Below the pieces are notes generated by a model that was given only the letters and a program-made list of their open reading frames with translations, was not told the DNA's origin and ran no database searches. From Ignelater luminosus (Eukaryota; Arthropoda; Insecta; Coleoptera; Elateridae): 64,000 bases of DNA. The translations under genes and the position numbers were made by a program. Where the stretch lies: assembly GCA_011009095.1 (NCBI GenBank), contig VTPC01000518.1, positions 175,782 through 239,781 of the forward strand, given 5' to 3'. Shown piece by piece: positions 1 through 11,403 of the stretch (position 1 is the first letter of the stretch; each line of letters opens with the position of its first letter).

Positions 1-12
1 TGCCTTAGATAG

Positions 13-336
13 ATGGTCTAAGATAAAATCCCATCTTTTATAAAACAAAAGAGCAATGATTTGAAGTATAAGCTTTTTAAATGAAACACCCAGTATGGTA
101 TTGAACAATCATTCTATACCCTATTTGTTATAGCAAGCAATTGTCATCTGTCAGTGTCAAGATTTCTGAATATTTTTTACTGTATTAATTTAATGTGACT
201 ATATATGTGTTCTGTGATGTGACTTTTCTTCAGAGTGTACTTGGAATTTAGTTACAAAAAGTTACTATATGGTTTTAGGTTATATGACTGTTTTCTTGTT
301 TTATAAGTGATGGTATTTTATCTCAGACTATTGAAA
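13..336. repeat. Foldback MITE-like inverted repeat at window edge
   Basis: Bases about 13-50 and 294-330 are an imperfect inverted repeat of roughly 36 bp; both arms share the core AGATAAAAT.CCATC followed by TTATAAAACAA. The interior is AT-rich with no open frame. It is probably a small non-autonomous DNA transposon; its exact termini and target duplication are not clear. Confidence 0.5.
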
Positions 337-705
337 AGAACATAAGAAACTATCCAAGCTAAATTTTTGAGATTTTTGAAAAGCTTTATTCTGACAAAAT
401 TAATAAGTGTCTAATGAAACATCAATTATGGTATATATAGTCCTGGATCAAATATTATCATAAATGCATTTTACATATAAGAATTTTCATAAATACTTAA
501 GGGAGACAATGTCTTATTAAATTAATTAAATTAAAAATTAATAAAGTAATAAATTCTTTTAAAATTAAATCAGAGTATCAACTGTTAGAAGTGGCAAATG
601 ATATCTACAGTTCTTAAATGAAGTTGATGGTTCTTTTCATTGTTAATTTTTTAAAACTAATATACAAACAAATTATAACAATCATAATTTGAATTGTGAT
701 CTTAC

Positions 706-3123
706 TTGTAAAATATGAACCCCTTTCATTGTCAGAACAACTAATTCTTTGACTCCATCTCCTGTTATGTCCACATACTTTAAATCTAACACAGGCGTTG
801 GGAATCTTTTTAATGCTGAAATACACCAACACCCATTACTACTGTCAAGCTTATAAGCTATAATTTCCTAAAATATTTTTGATGATTTTAATTGTTTGCT
901 ATTACAAATAAGATTAAGATAAATAATACTTGATTACTGTTTCCAATAAGTATTTCGTCACATCCATCAAAATCAATATCTGCTATTTCAGCACTAGCTA
1001 AGACACTTGTAAGTTCATATCTTGGGAGGGTTCCATATTTTTTTAAACCATAATGTAAAATGTCTCTAAAAAGAGAATAAAATGAAATTGTCACTCACAA
1101 TATCATAGAATGATGAAAACAGATTTTGAAAATAAAAGTAATTCAATAAGTATACATACATATTATGCGGCATGTACATTACTGATAATGTAACATAAAA
1201 TTTGTATTTTCTTTATCAGCAAGTATATTGGAAAATCCTGAAACATGATATAAAAATGTTTGCACCTTACATAAGGAAATTCTTGAGTAAAAATTAAAGA
1301 AATTTCTAATTTTGGAGATAGGAAATTATTGTATTTCTTATTTTGTTTCATTCAAAGCACGAACAACAGATATACAGATACATAATTTTTTTGAACTGCT
1401 AGTCCAGTAAATATTCAAATCAGCACCCTTCAATCCTTTGGCAATGAATGTACATTGAAATCTTTTTATGTAAAGTACAAAAATTCTTATACCTACTATC
1501 GTTTAGTCAATCCCAGGGTCTATCAAAATTGCAAAAAAAATCAGAGGGTTTCCATTAAAAAAAAAATTGACAATGATGGAAGATGACTGTAACATTAAAG
1601 TGTGTATTTTCAAAATATAAAATCAACCTGTTTTATAATTTTTCAATATGCTTGCCCATAAAAAAATATAAATATTATGTGTTGCTTTATACTCACACTG
1701 TATACATAATAGGACTTACATAATACCTACGCAAAGAATACAGCAGGAAGAATAGTATTTGTAACAATTAAATTCAATATAGGATTTCTTCTTGTAATAA
1801 TTTCATTTCTGTATTTTTCCTTTATAAAATCTGGACACTTAACATCATATTTATTGGGATAGATTCGTACAGAAGAGATGGTATTATCGAATCGAGTAGA
1901 AAAGTTAAACATTATTTCTTTTGATTTTACATTTATTCTACATAATCTAACATATCCACACTCACATCCAAATGCTGTTATTCGTCTGGAAAAAATGGTT
2001 CTTTAATGATTATTAACGTAATTATAATAGTGAGCAAACGTAAATCACTGATTATATTTAATGAATTTCTATGACATTATACTAAATTAAACCTCAAAAC
2101 TACTACTGTCATTTTGACAATCAAGGTTACCAATTTTTCAGGTATACCAATACAATTAAAAAATCACAATCATTTACGTTTACCCAATATTTATTTCTTT
2201 AATTTATTTACTCTTCATAATCATTATAATAATAAACATCCATCCAAATTACTACACTTGGTGGGCTAAAGAATTCTGGAAAAATGTCATTGTGATCAAT
2301 CTCCTTATACACATGATTTGTCTTATTTTCTTGATAAATATGTATCTTGTGATCACTACCAGAAAGTAAAAATAAAACCTAAAATAGGTATTTCTTATTT
2401 AACTTACACTTTTTATTTAAATATTGTAGTCTTACCTCTTTATTAATCTGAGTTACTTCCCAAGATATTAAAAATGTATAAGTTAGATGATATGGTATAA
2501 ACTTTAATTCAATATTGTTTACACAATTCTGTGAAATACTTTCCATGTTAAATTCTAAACTTGGTTCCCAACCGGAATAAATATTTAAGTATGTTTCTAG
2601 TGCATGTAAATCATTACTATTCTGTAAAAAATAAGAAAATTCCAAATGGTTTCATTTATATAATTAAAAACTAGATAAAAGTGTACTAAACTCACTTTTA
2701 TAATTGTTATCCCAATTACAAAATCATTATTTGTTTCTGATTTATTAAAAGCAGCCATAGAAATAATTTCTGCACCACCTATAATTAAAAATAAACAATT
2801 TATAACAAAGTCTAAAATGGATATTTACCTAAACATAAAACATCTAATCATAAATGCAATAGAATAAAAAGTTTAGAATAAAGTAACTAATCTAAAAATG
2901 TACATCATCGACACTTACTTGGAAGGTATGTGAATGAAATTTCTTTTGCTGTAGGAACTAACATTCCCGCAGTGTTTTCTTGATATTCAAAACATATTAC
3001 TTCTCTTCTTAATGACGCTACTAATAATCTATTCGTACCGTTTGCTAAACGCAAAGAAGTTAAAGTGTAAATATTTCCTTGCGATGATAATGGAAAAAAG
3101 TGGGCATTTTGCAGCGAATCCAT
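706..3123 (-). CDS. KPTN: Kaptin (KICSTOR complex subunit), 3' end not found
   Basis: Kaptin is a beta-propeller-like subunit of KICSTOR, which holds GATOR1 on lysosomes so that mTORC1 responds to nutrients. Seven exons join in phase: 3123-2919, 2778-2696, 2621-2436, 2378-2212, 1985-1731, 1065-930, 867-706 (398 codons; human kaptin is 436). Every junction has GT and AG. Landmarks in order that match kaptin: SQGNIYTL near the start, AKEISFTYLPSGAEIISM, LNIYSGWEPSLEFNMESISQ, VLFLLSGSDHKIHIYQEN, ITAFGCECGYVRL, ADIDFDGCDEILIG and VDITGDGVKELVVLTMKGVH; the last two are FG-GAP-like Asp-rich loops. The ATG begins MDSLQNAHFF, just as the shared promoter ends. The last ~35 residues (a coiled tail in human) were not located: either the exon lies beyond the left edge or the end is diverged. 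Identity is confident; the exon ends are read by eye. Confidence 0.9.
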
Positions 3124-3592
3124 CTTTCATTTCGAATTTGGCGCAATAGTTCAAATGCTGCTCACGTGATCTTCGCACTTCAATTTGTTTATTTTTATGG
3201 TGCACTTTTAATTCTAATCGACTCCAGATTATCTTTTAAATCCATTATAGTCCATACACGGATTTGTAAAACTTTTCCTAATAATTTATATCTTAGATTT
3301 GCTTAAATACTAAACTAAACATGATAAAATATTACCACCTACATTTTAGGTTACGTGTTACACAAGAAGGATGTTAAACATATGACAGCAGAGCAGAAAA
3401 GAAACATATTATGCAGTATCGTATGTATTAGACAACGATAGCTGTATGTAAATATTTTGTTAGAAGTTAGGTTAAAATATTCTTATCGTAACAAAGAACT
3501 TGAGAAAAAAAAACCCAAGGTTTGTCATACTCATATATCAAATAGGTAATATAAATTATTAATAAGATATAACATATTTACTTTTGTTGCAG
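3124..3592. promoter_or_regulatory. Divergent promoter region between KPTN and POLI, with POLI 5' UTR
   Basis: The two start codons are 469 bp apart and point away from each other, so one short region must serve both genes. No TATA box is convincing. Just before the POLI ATG there is a likely 48 bp 5' UTR intron: donor GTAATA at 3545 and a pyrimidine tract ending TTGTTGCAG at 3592, immediately against the ATG. Confidence 0.5.
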
Positions 3593-5341
3593 ATGTCTAA
3601 TGACCTAGCACTTGATTTAGATGAGCATTCTCACACAATTATCCACATCGATTTGGATTGTTTTTATGCTCAAGTAGAAATGATAAGAAATCCGTCTTTA
3701 CGTAATGTGCCACTTGGTATACAACAAAAGAGTTTACTAGTTACATGCAATTATATTGCTCGTGAATGTGGCGTAAAAAAATGTACCACCATTGCCGATG
3801 CTAAAAGTGTGTGTCCAAATTTGGTACTAATTAATGGAGAAGATCTATATGATTATAGAAAAATATCTTATCAAGTAACTGCTTATTTACAAAGATATTC
3901 ACCATTAGTGGAAAGACTAGGTTTGGATGAAAATTTTGTCGATGTGACAAGCATTGTCAATGACAGAATACAAAACGTTATAATAGATGATATAAAGATT
4001 GAAGGCCATGTATTTGGTGAAACCAATGAATTCTGCCAATGTGGATGTCAGGATAGATTAAAAATTGGTTCTATGATAGCACAACAGATACGTGATGGAA
4101 TAAGAAAAGAATTAAATTTAACAAGTTGTGCGGGCATTGCTCACAATAAATTATTAGCAAAACTTGTAGGATCTGTACATAAGCCAAATCAACAAACCAC
4201 AATTTTCCCTAATAGTGCTTTAGAATTAATGTTAGATTTCAAGAAAGTAGCACGTATTCCAGGTGTTGGACACACAATGGCAGAAACTTTGGAAAGGTTG
4301 AATATAAAAACCATAGAAGATTTACATAATTGTAAATTTGAAGAATTAAAGTCAGCTTTAACACCAGAAAAAGCAAAGTGGTTAGTAAACATGAGTTATG
4401 GCAGAGATACGTCTGCTGTGAAACCTTCTGGAAAACCTCAAAGTATTGGTTTAGAAGATAGTTGTAAAACAATTACTGCAGAAGCAGAAATAAAAGAAAA
4501 ATTTCATCAATTATTAAATAGGTTAATTATTTTAGTTAGTGAAGATGGTCGTATTCCTACAACGATTAAAGTAACTATCAGGAAATTTGACAAAATTAGT
4601 CATCGAGAAAGTCGTCAGTGTAATATAAGTCCTAATCTGTTTATTATTGAGAAACATTCAAGTAACATACATTTAAATGAACAATCAGAAAACAAACTCA
4701 TGTCTATTATAATGAATTTATTCAATAAATTAGTGAACGTTTCGCAACCATATCACATAACCCTCCTAGGTTTATCTTTTACAAAGTTTCAAGAAAGATT
4801 CAGTGGAAGGAGTTCTATTGCTTCTTACTTTATTAAAGATGTTGCAGTTCAATCAATAACAAGTATAGAAAATATGAGAGCTACACAAGACATTACAGAA
4901 AATCTACCAACTACTTCACAACATGCTTTAAATACTGATGCATTTTTAGAATCAGAAATTGAACCTTCCCCAAAAAAATCAAAGATTACGTCATTTGCTG
5001 TACAGCATGCTCAATTTAATGAGCCAGAATACTCATCACCATCAAAACTTAGGGTTGCCGATTTACAATTAAATTCCAAAGAAAGTGATAAATCTGAAAG
5101 TGAAACAGAAACTGGTAAATTAGATAGTAAAGCAAATGAAAGCAATGGTCATAATATAAATCAACATATTCAATGTCCACCAGATGCTGATGAAGAGGTA
5201 TTTTGGGAATTACCAACAGATGTACAACAAGAGTTATGGAGTGAATGGAAACGTAATAGGCAAAGAGACAATGAAAGTACAAATAAACCATTAAAAAAAG
5301 CAAAAACTAATACCATACTAAATTATTTTGTTAAAAGTTAA
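3593..5341 (+). CDS. POLI: DNA polymerase iota (Y-family translesion polymerase)
   Basis: Y-family polymerase of 582 residues in a single coding exon; inserts nucleotides opposite damaged bases using a narrow, Hoogsteen-favouring site. Visible: palm motif HIDLDCFYAQVEM (D20) and ERLGLDENFVD (D112, E113), the three metal ligands; CNYIAREC.GVKK fingers; SCAGIAHNKLLAKL and KPNQQTT; a helix-hairpin-helix thumb (IPGVGHTMAETLERLNI); little finger with ESRQCNI. Iota rather than eta or kappa: VPLGIQQKSLLVTCNY and GHVFGETNE match the iota pattern. Near the C terminus PPDADEEVFWELPTDVQ is a ubiquitin-binding UBM motif, and the last residues TILNYFVKS resemble a PCNA-binding PIP box. The ATG at 3593 is chosen because it directly follows a splice acceptor; the frame extends 9 bp upstream only through a TTG. 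An AATAAA lies at about 5458. Confidence 0.95.
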   Translation: MSNDLALDLDEHSHTIIHIDLDCFYAQVEMIRNPSLRNVPLGIQQKSLLVTCNYIARECGVKKCTTIADAKSVCPNLVLINGEDLYDYRKISYQVTAYLQRYSPLVERLGLDENFVDVTSIVNDRIQNVIIDDIKIEGHVFGETNEFCQCGCQDRLKIGSMIAQQIRDGIRKELNLTSCAGIAHNKLLAKLVGSVHKPNQQTTIFPNSALELMLDFKKVARIPGVGHTMAETLERLNIKTIEDLHNCKFEELKSALTPEKAKWLVNMSYGRDTSAVKPSGKPQSIGLEDSCKTITAEAEIKEKFHQLLNRLIILVSEDGRIPTTIKVTIRKFDKISHRESRQCNISPNLFIIEKHSSNIHLNEQSENKLMSIIMNLFNKLVNVSQPYHITLLGLSFTKFQERFSGRSSIASYFIKDVAVQSITSIENMRATQDITENLPTTSQHALNTDAFLESEIEPSPKKSKITSFAVQHAQFNEPEYSSPSKLRVADLQLNSKESDKSESETETGKLDSKANESNGHNINQHIQCPPDADEEVFWELPTDVQQELWSEWKRNRQRDNESTNKPLKKAKTNTILNYFVKS

Positions 5342-6720
5342 GTTGTGAGTATTGTATAAAATCTGTGTATTATTTTAAGCATAGGGATCAAATATTATTT
5401 TTATAAGCATATTATAAACATTTTGAGCATTTATTTATTTACTGATGGTGTATTTTGAAATAAAGCTCTTTAGTTTTAAAGCAATTCATTATTTATTCGA
5501 TATTGGCAGGTTCTTTTGGAGTTCAGAACACAAAGTAAGTCATGGGCAGTATTTCTAGTCTAATTAGAATTATTATGGAAATATGGTAGAGAGATTTATG
5601 TCGAGACATTCCCAACTTTCTGAAAGTCTCAAAGGAATACAATACTTACAAAATGTTCATGAAAAAGTTTTTTCTTTCTTAGTTTGTCAATGTTGGATAA
5701 GAATAAATAATTGTAATATAAAAGAGCATGCAGTGCATAAAAGAAATTTTACTAATGTTGAGGTTAGTTAACTGTCAAGTATTTGACAGTTACATAACTT
5801 AAATCTATATTAAAGAACTTGCATGTGATGTTACCCTCGGGGTACAACAAACTATCTGTCTCTTAGTAATTACAAATTTTTGCATGGTTGCCTGTAAAGT
5901 GGGTACTTTACAACTCGTCGATGTCGAAAGTTAACATTTATAAACAATTGCAATAAATCTGACGTATTGATGTTATAAAGCCATATCTCTATTATAACGA
6001 ATTCATGATACACACCTACGATCTTGGCCAACTTCGTTTTTTAATCTACCATCAATGATTCTATTATCTATAACTTGAGTGTAAAGTGTCTTTTTTGAAC
6101 TTGTAGGGTTTATGGTAACTTATCGCCTGTACCATAAACTTCCTACTTTAATTATTGATGCAATTAAAAGATGAAAAATATGTAATTGATAAGAAAGAGA
6201 CACACAGTTTATTGTAACCCCAAGATGCACGTCATCTATCATAAAGAGTTGTACTATTAGCTTTGATAGATAATTTATCTGTCAAATTCATATCATCATC
6301 ATGAACAAATTGAATAGTGATGCTAATAAGAGTAGCGAAAATTAAAAGAATTCTTAGTTCAGTTAGTTCAATAACAAGGTTTGAGGTTATGTCAACTAAG
6401 CAAGTGAACTGATTACAAAAATATTTTGATTGCAAGGGACATCAGGCTAGAGTGAAAGCATACTTTAAAACACAATAAAAAAAAAGAGTCAAAGTATAGA
6501 AAGTATTTCTTTACTGCTTGGAGTAGGAAGTCATACTCTTTTTACTAAATAACTTTGGTGGAAAGAATACTCAGTATTTCTTCCCCTTGGGAGCTGTCCA
6601 GTTGTCCCAGTGCACTGCAGCCTATTGACTTATTATTGTGCTACTTCCGTTGATTTTACTGCTGCCATACCAATACTTGAGTTCATTGTAGTGACATATA
6701 CAAGTCCTTGACTGGGTGGG
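5342..6720. other. Intergenic, no gene recognised
   Basis: Holds the POLI 3' UTR (to about 5480), then AT-rich DNA with only short open frames that resemble nothing known. A small hairpin built on AACTGTCAA/TTGACAGTT lies at about 5769-5793. Confidence 0.6.
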
Positions 6721-6934
6721 TGTTGTTAAATAAGGCACTAAAATCTAATAATTAGTTCTAGTGGATTGGCAGCACTTGCTTCACCTCATATAAAAGCAGA
6801 AGCAAGCGTTGGCCTCTCTCTCTCTGTGTATCTTTGTAAGCTTCCACTACCACAAGATGATGTACCTAGATATGTGTAAATAAAAGTGATTAAATTATCA
6901 AATTGTTTCCATCCAATCACTAAATAAAATTAAC
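6721..6934. repeat. Possible solo LTR-like remnant
   Basis: The stretch begins TGTTGTTAAAT and ends AAATTAACA, has a TATA-like CATATAAAAGC at about 6788 followed by a CT-rich initiator, and an AATAAA about 100 bp downstream, which is the order of signals in an LTR. No matching second copy and no clear target duplication were seen, so this is only a suggestion of an old solo LTR. Confidence 0.2.
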
Positions 6935-6984
6935 AGCTGTTAAACATCATTATCATAAGTATTCTACCTATGCAGGTCCCTTGC

Positions 6985-7790
6985 GCTTTTTTCACTTTTC
7001 TCTATCCTGGGCCAATCTCACTATAACTCTGTCCACTCTTCACATCATCCACCAGCTTTGTCCTTCTTCTTCCCCTGCTACCTCTTCCCTCTACACCCCT
7101 TTCCAACACATCTCTCATCAAACAATCCTTTCTTAAAACATGTCCTAACCAATTTTTTTTTCTTATGTTAATTGTTTCCAACATTGATCTTTGTTCTCCA
7201 ACTTTTCTCAGTACTTCCTTATTCCTAACTTTACCCTTCCACTTGATGTTTAGCATCCTTCTCCAGACCCACATCTCCAGCGCTTCTACTCTTTTCGTAT
7301 CCTGCTTCATCATAGTTCATGTCTCACACCTGTACAACATTATGCTCCATACAAAGCATTTTGCTAGTATTCTCTTCTTCAGCTCCAACTTCAGTTTACT
7401 TTCTAAGATCTTACTCATCTTCTTGTACATCTGTTTCACCACTCCAGTTCTTATCTTTATCTTGTCAAAACTACTCCAGTTGTAATCTCTGTTCCTGGAT
7501 ACTTATACCTCGTTACCTGCTCTAACTTTTCTCCTTTGACGTAAACCTCCATGTTTTCATCTTCCTCTATTCGCATTACTTTGCTTTTCTTACAATTTCT
7601 TCCATTCTTTCAAGCTGTTTCAACATTTCTATTAACTCCTCTGTATTTTCTGCAAACAAGATCTTGTCGTCAGCAAACCGATGCATGCAATTCTTCTTCC
7701 TCCAACTCTAATCTCAACATTTTCTCTCCAGCATTTTACATTAAACATACTTGGTTCTATTTCTGTTGACCCGTAGATAATCTGCATTTG
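6985..7790 (-). mobile_element. 5'-truncated LINE fragment (RTE-like reverse transcriptase 3' part)
   Basis: On the minus strand, in several frames, the stretch encodes the end of a LINE reverse transcriptase: the catalytic FADDKILFAENTEELIEML at about 7700-7640, then ENMEVYVKGEKLEQV, KILESKLKL, LAKCFVWSIMLYRCET with a stop in place of the Trp of CETW, and finally VEALEMWVWRRMLNI...NWLGHVLRKD in the 7313-7002 frame. This order (CETW, EMW.WRRML, WLGHVLR) is shared by RTE-type and related LINEs. The copy lacks endonuclease and N-terminal RT, has frameshifts and at least one stop, and is dead. Confidence 0.75.
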
Positions 7791-9550
7791 CATAGTATGT
7801 GTTGAACTATTCTGTTCTGTTTTGCTTAACTATCCCTTTACAGAAAGTCTTGAGCGTCACTGAGGCATTCTACTCCTTTAAAGGTGAATGACCTATATCC
7901 TATTCGTAACTGATTCCTGCTTAATGTGAGCAGACCTGTTCTTCTTTTGCTTGGATTACCTATATAGGTTTGTTTCTACACCGATTGGAATATTGAAACT
8001 AGAGCACCGTGATTGAACTTGCTTCTTTTATTTAGGAAAGGGATATTGTACCCATTAGGGGTAGAGTAAAAATTATAGAAGGGACATTTTAGGTAATAGG
8101 AACTTTATGTTATTTTATTTTATCTTATTTAATTTTGTTTTATTATCTTATTCTAATCCATAGGTAGTACAATATTATGTTTAAACTAAAAAGATAAGCT
8201 TTTATCATTTTTATTGCAATATGAAAAATGTAACATTATAATCTTTTATATGATACAAGAAGTTTTTGATGCTCTTGTTTATATGGATGCAATAATTTTT
8301 CAGCCACATTCTTTATTAGGACAATATTTGTTAAGCAATTTGGTAACTTGAAATAAATATTATTAAGACCACAGGTGGAATTCGTTGCTACATCAAATTG
8401 TTTTATTAAAACAAAAAAAAAAAATTCTTGAAGCTAGCTTAATTAAAGGTTTATCCTACATTTATTATTCTTGCTGAGAACAATGTGGAGAAAAATGTAA
8501 AAACATAAATTGCAATTTTTTAAAAATGTTGCCACTAAAATAAATAGATACATTTAAAAAGTCTTTCTGAAAAATACCTGAACAGTAATAAAGGTCTTAT
8601 TTGATCTTATCGCATTTGAATAAAAACATATCTTGTAAATTTCTCCAAACTCCTTATGCAAGGTGTATGTAAAATGGTACGTAATATGCACATCACGTTA
8701 TTCTACATCGCAAACTGAGAAAGAAATTCTAATATCATTTTGATGAAAACTTCATTACATACAAAGTTATTGACATTCCTAATCTTTACCAAAATTTCTT
8801 TGTTTTTAATAATTCAAAAGAAATAGTATCATAAGCATTTTGTATTACTACACATAAATAAAAGCGTTTCTTAAATAAAGTAACTGCTGCATAAATATTA
8901 ATGTATTTTTATTACATTACAATGTTACCTAAATGAGCTTCGGTAGTTATGCATCAGATACATGTGCCTTACTGGGTATGTATTATGTTTCATTCTTAAT
9001 ATGTAAAAAAAGACTACAAAGAATTAAAAACAAAACTTAATATGTATCAGAAATCTATTACTTATCTCCCTCATATTTTATACCTGCAACAGGTATGATA
9101 AAAATAACAAAATTTAAAATATATCAATAATTTTAAAAATTTTATTGTATGATAAATTTGGTTAAAAACAATGGTTCGTATTATATTTATAAGCATTCTA
9201 TTAAAAACATTTTAATACATGTCTATTAAAAATGAGAAAAATAGCCTTATGCATTTTTTAGTGTGTAAAACAATCCTTGTCAATGTTTATTTTAACAGAT
9301 TTACCCCCGGTGGCATAACCTCTTACAGTTCTTAACTGTGTTGTCAAGTTAAGATAATTATTACCCGATCAGAAACAGTAGAATTCAGATGTCAATTGAG
9401 AATTCACCAATCAGATCGCTAGACTTTGAAGTTAACATTGCTTTATCTATAACTTTAAAAATGCTTTATGCAACCATAGCAGTTAATAAAATGCTTCATA
9501 ATACGACCTAATGTCAATATACAAACTAATCTAAGTACATTTCTTTTAAA
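7791..9550. other. AT-rich intergenic DNA / 3' flank of the PARP gene
   Basis: No open frame of interest and no inverted repeat seen. The right part probably contains the 3' UTR of the minus-strand PARP gene. Confidence 0.5.
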
Positions 9551-9553
9551 AAT

Positions 9554-10561
9554 CTAGCCACCAACAGTGGTAAAATAAATTTTATAAGCAGGATAAAATT
9601 CGTTATCATAATATTTTACAATCACATGCCCATTGCCTTTTCTGGATGTATCAAAGCCGTTTGGAGGTATATCCATTTGTGAATTACCAAGACATGAATT
9701 TGAAACTAATACTTTCATAAGCAGCATAACTTTGATACTAGAATGTTTATCACAATAATGAGTCGCATAATTTGAAATAGGAGTAAATGAAACACCCTTT
9801 CCAAATATGTGTCCAGTACCTTTTCCATGCAATCTCCAATTCAAATTTTCCTTACAAATATTATCGATATTTTGTTCTTTAGTACCATGAAATAAAAGTT
9901 CTTCTTTTGTAAAACCATGTCTGCCTAATAACTCTTCTTTTTTTAATAAATAACCAGCAAGTAAATATGGATTTTCAACTCTTTCAATGCGGAACACTCT
10001 AAAAAACTTTTTGTTTGTTCTTCTAAACTGTTTTTCAATTTTTTTGTATTCTGCTGAAGCTGGAGACAATTGTACATACCTAACAACTTGTGGATTCACA
10101 CCAGTCCAACTAGAAACGGCTTCGTGATTCTCAAGAATTTCTGAAATTGTAGGAAACGAGTTTACTTGTTCCAATTGTTTTCTTTGGGCTTCAGCTTGCC
10201 AATATTCTTCCAGTTGTTGCCTTTCTTGTTCTTGCCTTCTTGTAATCTCAGTTTGTCTACGCTCTTCCACCTGTCGTTGCCTTTCTTGTTCTTGTCTTCT
10301 TTTAGCTTCAACTTGTCTATGCTCTTCCAATCGTTGCCGCCTTTCTCGCTCTTGCTGTATTCTAGCTTCCAATTGTCGCTGTCTTTCTTGTTCTTGCCTT
10401 CTTTTAGTTTCACCTTGCCTACGCTCTTCCAATACTTGCTGCCTTTCTTGCTCTTGCTGTATTCTAGCTTCCAATTGTCGCTGCCTTTCTTCTTCCTGTC
10501 TTATTCTTCTAGCTTCATCTCGACCCTCAGCAGTTTTAATACTACAACACAAATTTCCCAT
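9554..10561 (-). CDS. PARP-family ADP-ribosyltransferase-like protein, lipid-anchored, coiled-coil
   Basis: Single-exon gene, 335 residues. Start MGNLCCS fits an N-myristoylation signal (Gly2, small residue at 7) beside two palmitoylatable cysteines, so the protein is probably membrane-bound. Residues ~12-132 are a Q/E/R-rich coiled coil made of imperfect repeats of about 34 residues (unit RRQEQERQRQLEARIQQERE), also visible as a ~100 bp DNA repeat. Residues ~150-335 are a PARP catalytic domain most like PARP7/11/12: FRVFRIERVENPYLLAGY, LLFHGTKEQNID, WRLHGKGTG, FGKGVSFTPISNYATHY, KVMLLMKVLV, EFYPAYKIYF. By my count the catalytic triad is H225, S258 and I328. The Ile is typical of mono-ADP-ribosylating PARPs; Ser in the GKG(S)YF position, where Tyr is expected, is unusual and may mean weak or no activity. 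No WWE or CCCH domain is present. Substrates unknown; a role in stress or antiviral response is only inference from relatives. Confidence 0.88.
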   Translation of the reverse strand: MGNLCCSIKTAEGRDEARRIRQEEERQRQLEARIQQEQERQQVLEERRQGETKRRQEQERQRQLEARIQQERERRQRLEEHRQVEAKRRQEQERQRQVEERRQTEITRRQEQERQQLEEYWQAEAQRKQLEQVNSFPTISEILENHEAVSSWTGVNPQVVRYVQLSPASAEYKKIEKQFRRTNKKFFRVFRIERVENPYLLAGYLLKKEELLGRHGFTKEELLFHGTKEQNIDNICKENLNWRLHGKGTGHIFGKGVSFTPISNYATHYCDKHSSIKVMLLMKVLVSNSCLGNSQMDIPPNGFDTSRKGNGHVIVKYYDNEFYPAYKIYFTTVGG

Positions 10562-10833
10562 CTTTTTTAAAATTTTAATACAATTTTTTAAAATGTATTC
10601 TATTTAAAAGATTAGGCTATGTAAGATATTTAGTACTTATAAATAACTGGTTAGAAAATAACAAATGGCCTTCACAATTTTAATGTATGTAACTAGAAGT
10701 TTGATATCATTTATAAACTATAAACAAACAACATTATCAAAGTTTACAGTTTACATAATTACGGATTTTTTCAGGGAAGCCCCCACTTCCAGTTATTAAT
10801 ACTGTTGAAAAAGCAGTACAACCAACGTCTACT

Positions 10834-11134
10834 AGAGGAATGGGATCTAAAGAGATGTGACGATCTTCTCGGAGTCGTTCATTTGGAGTCGTTCTTTACT
10901 GGGATCAAGAACGGGCGTTCTCAAATGTCAAAAAGATTCGTTCCCGTTCTTTTTAAACTCGGTTATATTTTTTCCAATCTACTGCTATTATTTTAGTTGT
11001 TGTTGAACCTGTCGACAAAAAAAAACCGGGGAGAACCGGGAACAAAACGGAACGACTTCTTGGCACTGTTTTTTTAAAAAAGAACGGAACGGGTCGGAGC
11101 GGTTCTTTAAAAAGAACTGATCCCCCCCATCTCT
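10834..11134. mobile_element. Non-autonomous hAT-type MITE, 301 bp
   Basis: Flanked by 8 bp near-identical direct repeats, CGTCTACT (10826-10833) and CGTCTAAT (11135-11142), the hAT target-site length. Ends are inverted: AGAGGAATGGGATC at the left, and AGAGATGGGGGGGATC read inwards from the right. The interior carries many subterminal copies of GAACGG/CCGTTC and GTTCTTT motifs in both orientations, as hAT transposase-binding repeats do. No coding capacity. Confidence 0.65.
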
Positions 11135-11403
11135 CGTCTAATGCCAGTAGGGGGATGCGACTTTGGTCATCGAATAACAATTTGTAAACTGTGTTAGTAT
11201 GTATTCATTGATATACAAAGATAGACGAGAGTGCAATTAAAACTTTTACACGAACAATAAAAATTTGCAAAGCAGTTATTTTCCGCATTTTGTTTCACGA
11301 AAAAATCGTATAATTGTTTTTTGGGCATCAAGCTACAACGACAATTGATAACAATAACTGAATGTGTAAACAATATTAACAGGTCTTTGATGTTCTTTTG
11401 GTT

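Noticed and set aside
1-705. Final kaptin exon
   Set aside because: Several AG sites were read in phase 0 but each meets a stop within a few codons or lacks resemblance to the kaptin tail.
3584-3592. POLI start three codons upstream
   Set aside because: The codon is TTG and the bases form a splice acceptor (TTGTTGCAG) against the ATG at 3593.
7165-7769. Plus-strand Ser/Phe-rich frames near 7.2-7.8 kb
   Set aside because: Antisense to the LINE RT fragment.
10166-10570. Plus-strand 134-codon Leu/Ser/Phe-rich frame
   Set aside because: It is the complement of the repetitive coiled-coil part of the PARP gene.
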